Assembly: GCA_039619475.1 (NCBI GenBank)
Contig: CM077116.1
Coordinates: forward strand, 4,402,001-4,466,000
DNA length: 64,000 bases
Direction of reading: 5' to 3'
From: Icerya purchasi
Lineage: Eukaryota; Arthropoda; Insecta; Hemiptera; Monophlebidae
Part shown: one piece after another, positions 1-64,000 of the stretch
Position numbering within the stretch: the stretch's first letter is position 1
Layout: each line of letters opens with the position of its first letter
Program-made: the position numbers and the translations under genes
Notes under the pieces: generated by a model
Told to the model about the DNA's origin: nothing
The model's input: only the letters and a program-made list of their open reading frames with translations
Databases searched by the model: none

Positions 1-109
1 TACCTGATAGGTTTCTGCGGCACAATGCATTTTACCACGTGCATATTCTCTTCTGAGGTTGTGTAAAAAATGTGTTTTTCATTATCGTTATATTTTCAAT
101 ACAAAAGTG

Positions 110-545
110 TATCTTTTTCCTATGCTCATTTTTCTTTCCCCGTTAATTTCATTATCTCTTGCTTCTCTATCCACCGCGTTTCAATCTCTTGGGATAATTA
201 GGTTAATTTTATCTTCTACATAGTTCATAATTTGCTTCAATTGTTTATTATTGGTTCAAGTTGTTGTAATCTTTTTTAGGCATATAAACTTATATTAACA
301 TTGTTACATTGGGTTTTATATTCAGTTTTATCCTAATTGTTCCTTCGTTAAATTGCAGATATGATATAATATTATTTCTCTATTTCTTATTCACGATTAA
401 TCCAACTCCCTCTGCTATTTAGAATGTAATATTGTTGTATAATATTGGCTCCGGAAATCGTGATTATTTGACCATCTGATTTCACTGATACCTAGTATAT
501 CTATACAGTATTTTTCATTTCAATTGTAATATTTGCTAGATTTTT
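110..545 (-). mobile_element. Decayed RTE-type endonuclease fragment, antisense
   Basis: Reading the minus strand from about 525 downward gives DILGISEIRWSNNHDFRSQ, then GVGLIVNK, and near 170-220 NLIIPRD-stop-NAVD. These fit the apurinic-type endonuclease of RTE LINEs in order: the ILGISE-RW block, the GVG block and a worn version of the (G)DFNA metal-site motif. The frame is broken by stops and shifts, so this is a relic. The LINE 3' copy at 745-947 is on the opposite strand, so the two are separate insertions. Confidence 0.55.
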
Positions 546-744
546 CAGAACTCGCGCAGGTTTTTAGACGTGAACACGTATATCAGCGGCAGTAGAAATC
601 AGTGGAGTCATTTAGTTGTAATTTGTTAGAATAATAATTTCATAGCATACGCAGATAATCAGATTGCGGTAACCACTGCCGATTTGAACGAGCGTAGGCT
701 GTGAATCAGAAAATTGACTAGATTGAAAAATTAATTTTTGTTTG

Positions 745-947
745 AGATATCTACAAGATTATAACCCCGGAGGAAAGCGACCACGAGGAAAACCGAGAAG
801 ACGGTGGATAGACTCTGTCAACAACGACATGGTGGAAGTCGGTGTTGGGATAGAGGACGCTGAGGACCGTAGAAAATGGAGAAGACAGTGTTGCCAAACG
901 GACCCCGCATCGGGAAATCGTTAGGAAAGAAGATATCTACATGATTA
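745..947 (+). mobile_element. 5'-truncated RTE-type LINE copy with 17-bp TSD
   Basis: The coding remnant (about 760-924) ends with residues such as KRPRGKPRRRWIDSV and DAEDRRKWRRQC, the C-terminal tail typical of RTE LINE polyproteins, and stops at 922-924. The flanks agatatctacaagatta (745-761) and agatatctacatgatta (931-947) differ at one base and look like a TSD. The element therefore runs from about 762 to 930 and keeps only its last 170 bases. It shares its 3' terminus (aaatcgttaggaaagaag) with the minus-strand copy at 51468-51871. It cannot move by itself. Confidence 0.8.
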
Positions 948-1441
948 GATCGTCATTTATTAAAATATTTTTCGTATTACATGTTGTTTATAGGTTTTGG
1001 TTTCTAGTTGTAATCAATGAATTGTCTGAATCACTTTTGTTCTTTTAATTTTTATGTCTGTAGATGTTAGTAAATGAATAACTTCTTTATTGTTTAGCTT
1101 TCAAAATATAGTTTCTGTTTTTGGCGTTACCGCATGCTTCCACCTTATGAAAACCACATTTGTATCAATCAGTTGTTTGCGGTGGAATTTATTTTGAGAA
1201 TCTTATTAGTTACTTGCACTGCTCATGCATTTTTTGATTCTGAATTTTTTACTCTTTGCGTTTTTCAGCTATAAAGTAAATATATTTACTACGCGAAACA
1301 CGTCGATGGCGATAAACCGGTTATGTTGGCGGCGATTTTTTGTCTGCACCGAGAATGTCCCTTAAACAGTATGAATTTAGTTAAATATAAATTGTTATTG
1401 TTCGAATAAGTAATGTTTTATTTTCTATGCGATATTTGTAG

Positions 1442-61935
<60,494 letters not shown>

Positions 61936-62331
61936 ACTGTGCATTTCCATTATTACATTGGAGTTTCTAAAAATTCGAACAAGTATTTTATTCTTAAATT
62001 AACAATAGTTCTTCCATTATTTTTTGAATTGTTCCTTAAACGTTAAATAATTATATACAGATATACGTTTATTAGAAGGAAAAATAACGTTATGATAATA
62101 GGAAAGAATAATATTTCTTGATTAGCAGTTGTCTCAGTACTGTTTAATTTTGATGGCGACGAAAAAGTTATTTACAGTAAGAGAAACACATAAAAGAGTA
62201 CGATTATCACACAGATTTTTAGTTAATATCGATATATAATGATACCGTGCCATATGAGTTTATGTTCCTTTTAAGTTCTCAACCTAGTTGTGATATTTTC
62301 CGTCTGTTTTTTATATGAAATTTGTTACTTT

Positions 62332-62356
62332 ACACACACACACACATTCACACACA
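62332..62356 (+). repeat. (CA)n microsatellite
   Basis: An imperfect CA run, broken once by ttca, about 400 bp after the pcx stop, probably within the 3' UTR. Confidence 0.9.
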
Positions 62357-62404
62357 AACGTTGTATAACGCGGGTTGTAAAAATAGAATTTTATGGTTCG
62401 GTAA

Positions 62405-62410
62405 AATAAA
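62405..62410 (+). terminator. pcx: Candidate pcx polyadenylation signal
   Basis: The first AATAAA after the stop codon, 470 bp downstream. It is followed within 15-40 bases by T-rich and GT-containing sequence (tttttgtacg, ctgtaattta). Alternative AATAAA hexamers at 62923 and 63033 could give longer 3' UTRs. Confidence 0.5.
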
Positions 62411-63651
62411 TTTTTGTACGCAAAAGCGATCTGTAATTTATTTAATACTGAAAACATAAACAATCAGTCGTAAGCACGAGTGTTATTTCCTAAATCTTAC
62501 TTTCCGCATTTGTAGTTATAGGTTTTTTTTTTGTTATTCCCTGTACCACAAGTGACTTCTTCTCTTTACTTTTTTGGTTCAGATTCTCATATAATAAGTA
62601 CTTTTTTTGAACATTAAGCATTATTTGAAGGTGGTGTTTATTCCAGTTGCTTTTCAGATGGATCGGTTATATTTGTAACTGTTCCATTTCTATTTTGGCC
62701 AATAGTTCCGAATTGTTCTGACCGCTTTTAATAATAGAAGTTTTGGAAAGAACTTACGTTATAAACCTTGTTTATTTTTATTTTTTTAAATTACTATTGA
62801 CATAACTAATGCGATACTATTATTAGTATAATATTCTGCTTGGGCAAATCTTTTTCAAAATTAGACGTATTTAATTTCTAAGAATTATAATATCTGTCGG
62901 ATAAGGTAATGAAACTAAGGCGAATAAATATTTAAAATAAATAATAATAAATCGATTTAATAATAAGTAAATTTGTATGTCGTTTAAATTTCGTAATTTC
63001 CGTATTCTTGGTACTAATTTTTATTTTATTGCAATAAAGCAGCACATAGAAAAAGAAAAACTAGTTATTCAAAAAGTAATAGCGTTAACTGAAATATATT
63101 AGATCTGCTACTGTTTTATAATCGAGGCAACATAACGGCGATAACCTAATCAAAACTGTATCAGTAATTGTAATTACTGTTTTAACAACTTGTTGTTGCA
63201 GCTAATCATACTGGTAACTGTTACTCGATGTTAATTTTTGTCATTAGTTATAAAACCCGTTACTGATATTTAACACGTCTGCATTGTGGTTTTTCCATTC
63301 CATATATGTATTTTTTTTTTCGGACCTATGTTTTTGCTGACTAATGAAAAATAAATAAAATTATTGTAATGAGAATAATAACTGCGATGAAATAAAGGAT
63401 TCATTTTATTATTATTATTTATTTTAAAAGGACTAGATGGCTTTGCTCCTACTTTTTTGCTTGCTCCCCCCCCGCTATAATAAAAAATTGTCGTTTCATA
63501 TTCGTGATAAATGGAAAAAATACATTTCAAATATAGTCAGAAATAAATTAAAACCGGAAATTTAAGTGTTTTTAAGAAAAAAATTTGTTAACAAATTATA
63601 AAAATAAAAATTCAATAAATTATTTTATTTCTGGCTATTAAGAAAATTACG

Positions 63652-64000
63652 TTGTTTAAAACCAAAATCTCCTATTCTATCCAAATTGATCTGTTTTGGA
63701 TCGCTGGCCACTGTGGTATCGCCGTGACTTTTGGACTGATTTCTATCCGTCTCTTTTCTCCAATCCTGACTCCTTTTATCTTGCCTTATAGCCTACCCCA
63801 TCCTCTTCTCCTTGGTTTAACAATTTTCCCAGTATCAACCGTTCTTCTGTCACTTCTTCCATAGTTCGCTTTCGTTTTAATCATAGTCTGCTCCCGGCTT
63901 TTCGTTTCCACTTTGCACTTGTTCAATCTTCTTTGTGTTCCTTTCATTCTCCTATCTTAAATGTCACCTGTGACGCAAACCAAGTTCTATTCGAATGTTC
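63652..64000 (+). mobile_element. I-like LINE C-terminal (RNase H) fragment, cut by window end
   Basis: The frame near 63682-63720 reads IDLFWIAGHCGI, the final RNase H block (W-PGH-GI) found after RT in I-clade LINEs. After a frame break, 63838-64000 reads IVRFRFNHSLLPAFRFHF then DANQVLFEC, resembling the LPA--F-FGL and HxLFEC end block. The copy runs off the window, so its 3' end is unseen. Confidence 0.6.

Larger units (their letters stand above)
1..1441 (+). other. pcx: pcx intron (left part, 5' end outside window)
   Basis: Non-coding sequence ending in the acceptor TTTGTAG at 1435-1441. It holds an antisense RTE endonuclease relic (about 110-545) and a 5'-truncated RTE copy (745-947), described separately. 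I see nothing else supportable. No upstream pcx exon was recognised here; the next exon needs one base from an exon further upstream. Confidence 0.7.
61936..64000 (+). other. pcx: pcx 3' UTR and downstream sequence
   Basis: AT-rich, non-coding. Three AATAAA signals stand at 62405-62410, 62923-62928 and 63033-63038, and a CA microsatellite at 62332-62356. Beyond about 63650 an I-like LINE fragment begins. The chance minus-strand ORF at 63530-63270 has no recognisable product. Confidence 0.7.

Overview
The window is from an AT-rich animal nuclear genome, almost certainly an insect and perhaps a hemipteran (the order is inferred from the repeat mix, not proven). It is dominated by one host gene on the + strand, a pecanex orthologue (pcx), spread over about 60 kb. 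I resolve 21 coding exons from 1442 to the stop codon at 61933-61935. Every junction has AG/GT borders and the reading frame closes across all of them: 5,855 coding bases, of which the first two complete a codon begun upstream, giving 1,950 visible residues plus a stop. The true N-terminus (start codon and first membrane segments) lies upstream of the window. Residue numbers below count from the first full codon at 1444.

The protein reads as: a long low-complexity Ser/acidic region (exons at 1442, 2900, 9546 and the first half of 13077), a Gly-rich linker, a block of about six membrane helices in the 1.8 kb exon, more helices in the exons at 19636-26964, and then the highly conserved pecanex C-terminal domain in the exons from 26808 to 49380. 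A short variable Ser/Thr region (51342-55892) and a conserved tail ending GAEV (59861-61935) follow. Candidate polyadenylation signals lie at 62405, 62923 and 63033.

The introns hold most of the remaining structure, nearly all of it mobile DNA in varied states of decay. Non-LTR retrotransposons include two 5'-truncated RTE-type copies, an antisense RTE endonuclease relic, two R1-like copies with target-site duplications (TSDs), a 4.4 kb jockey-like element with ORF1 and ORF2, an antisense LINE relic, a LINE 3' end with an (AAT)n tail, a jockey 3' end and an I-like RNase H end. DNA elements include a mariner copy, a ZMYM-type hAT, a 654-bp hAT-type MITE, a 676-bp long-TIR MITE nested in a tandem repeat, and a Harbinger relic. 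There are also a tRNA-derived SINE and several large inverted repeats.

The observations I rate highest are: (1) an RTE insertion whose 17-bp TSD copies the pcx exon/intron border, so the 5' splice site now exists twice; (2) a 130-bp insertion with a 13-bp TSD in the jockey endonuclease that carries a hammerhead-ribozyme-like core, with a second decayed copy lying in the middle of another repeat; (3) a 2 x 321-bp inverted repeat that would fold in the pcx pre-mRNA. I see no prokaryotic, CRISPR or viral content, no clear host gene besides pcx, and no evidence for a wholly new system.
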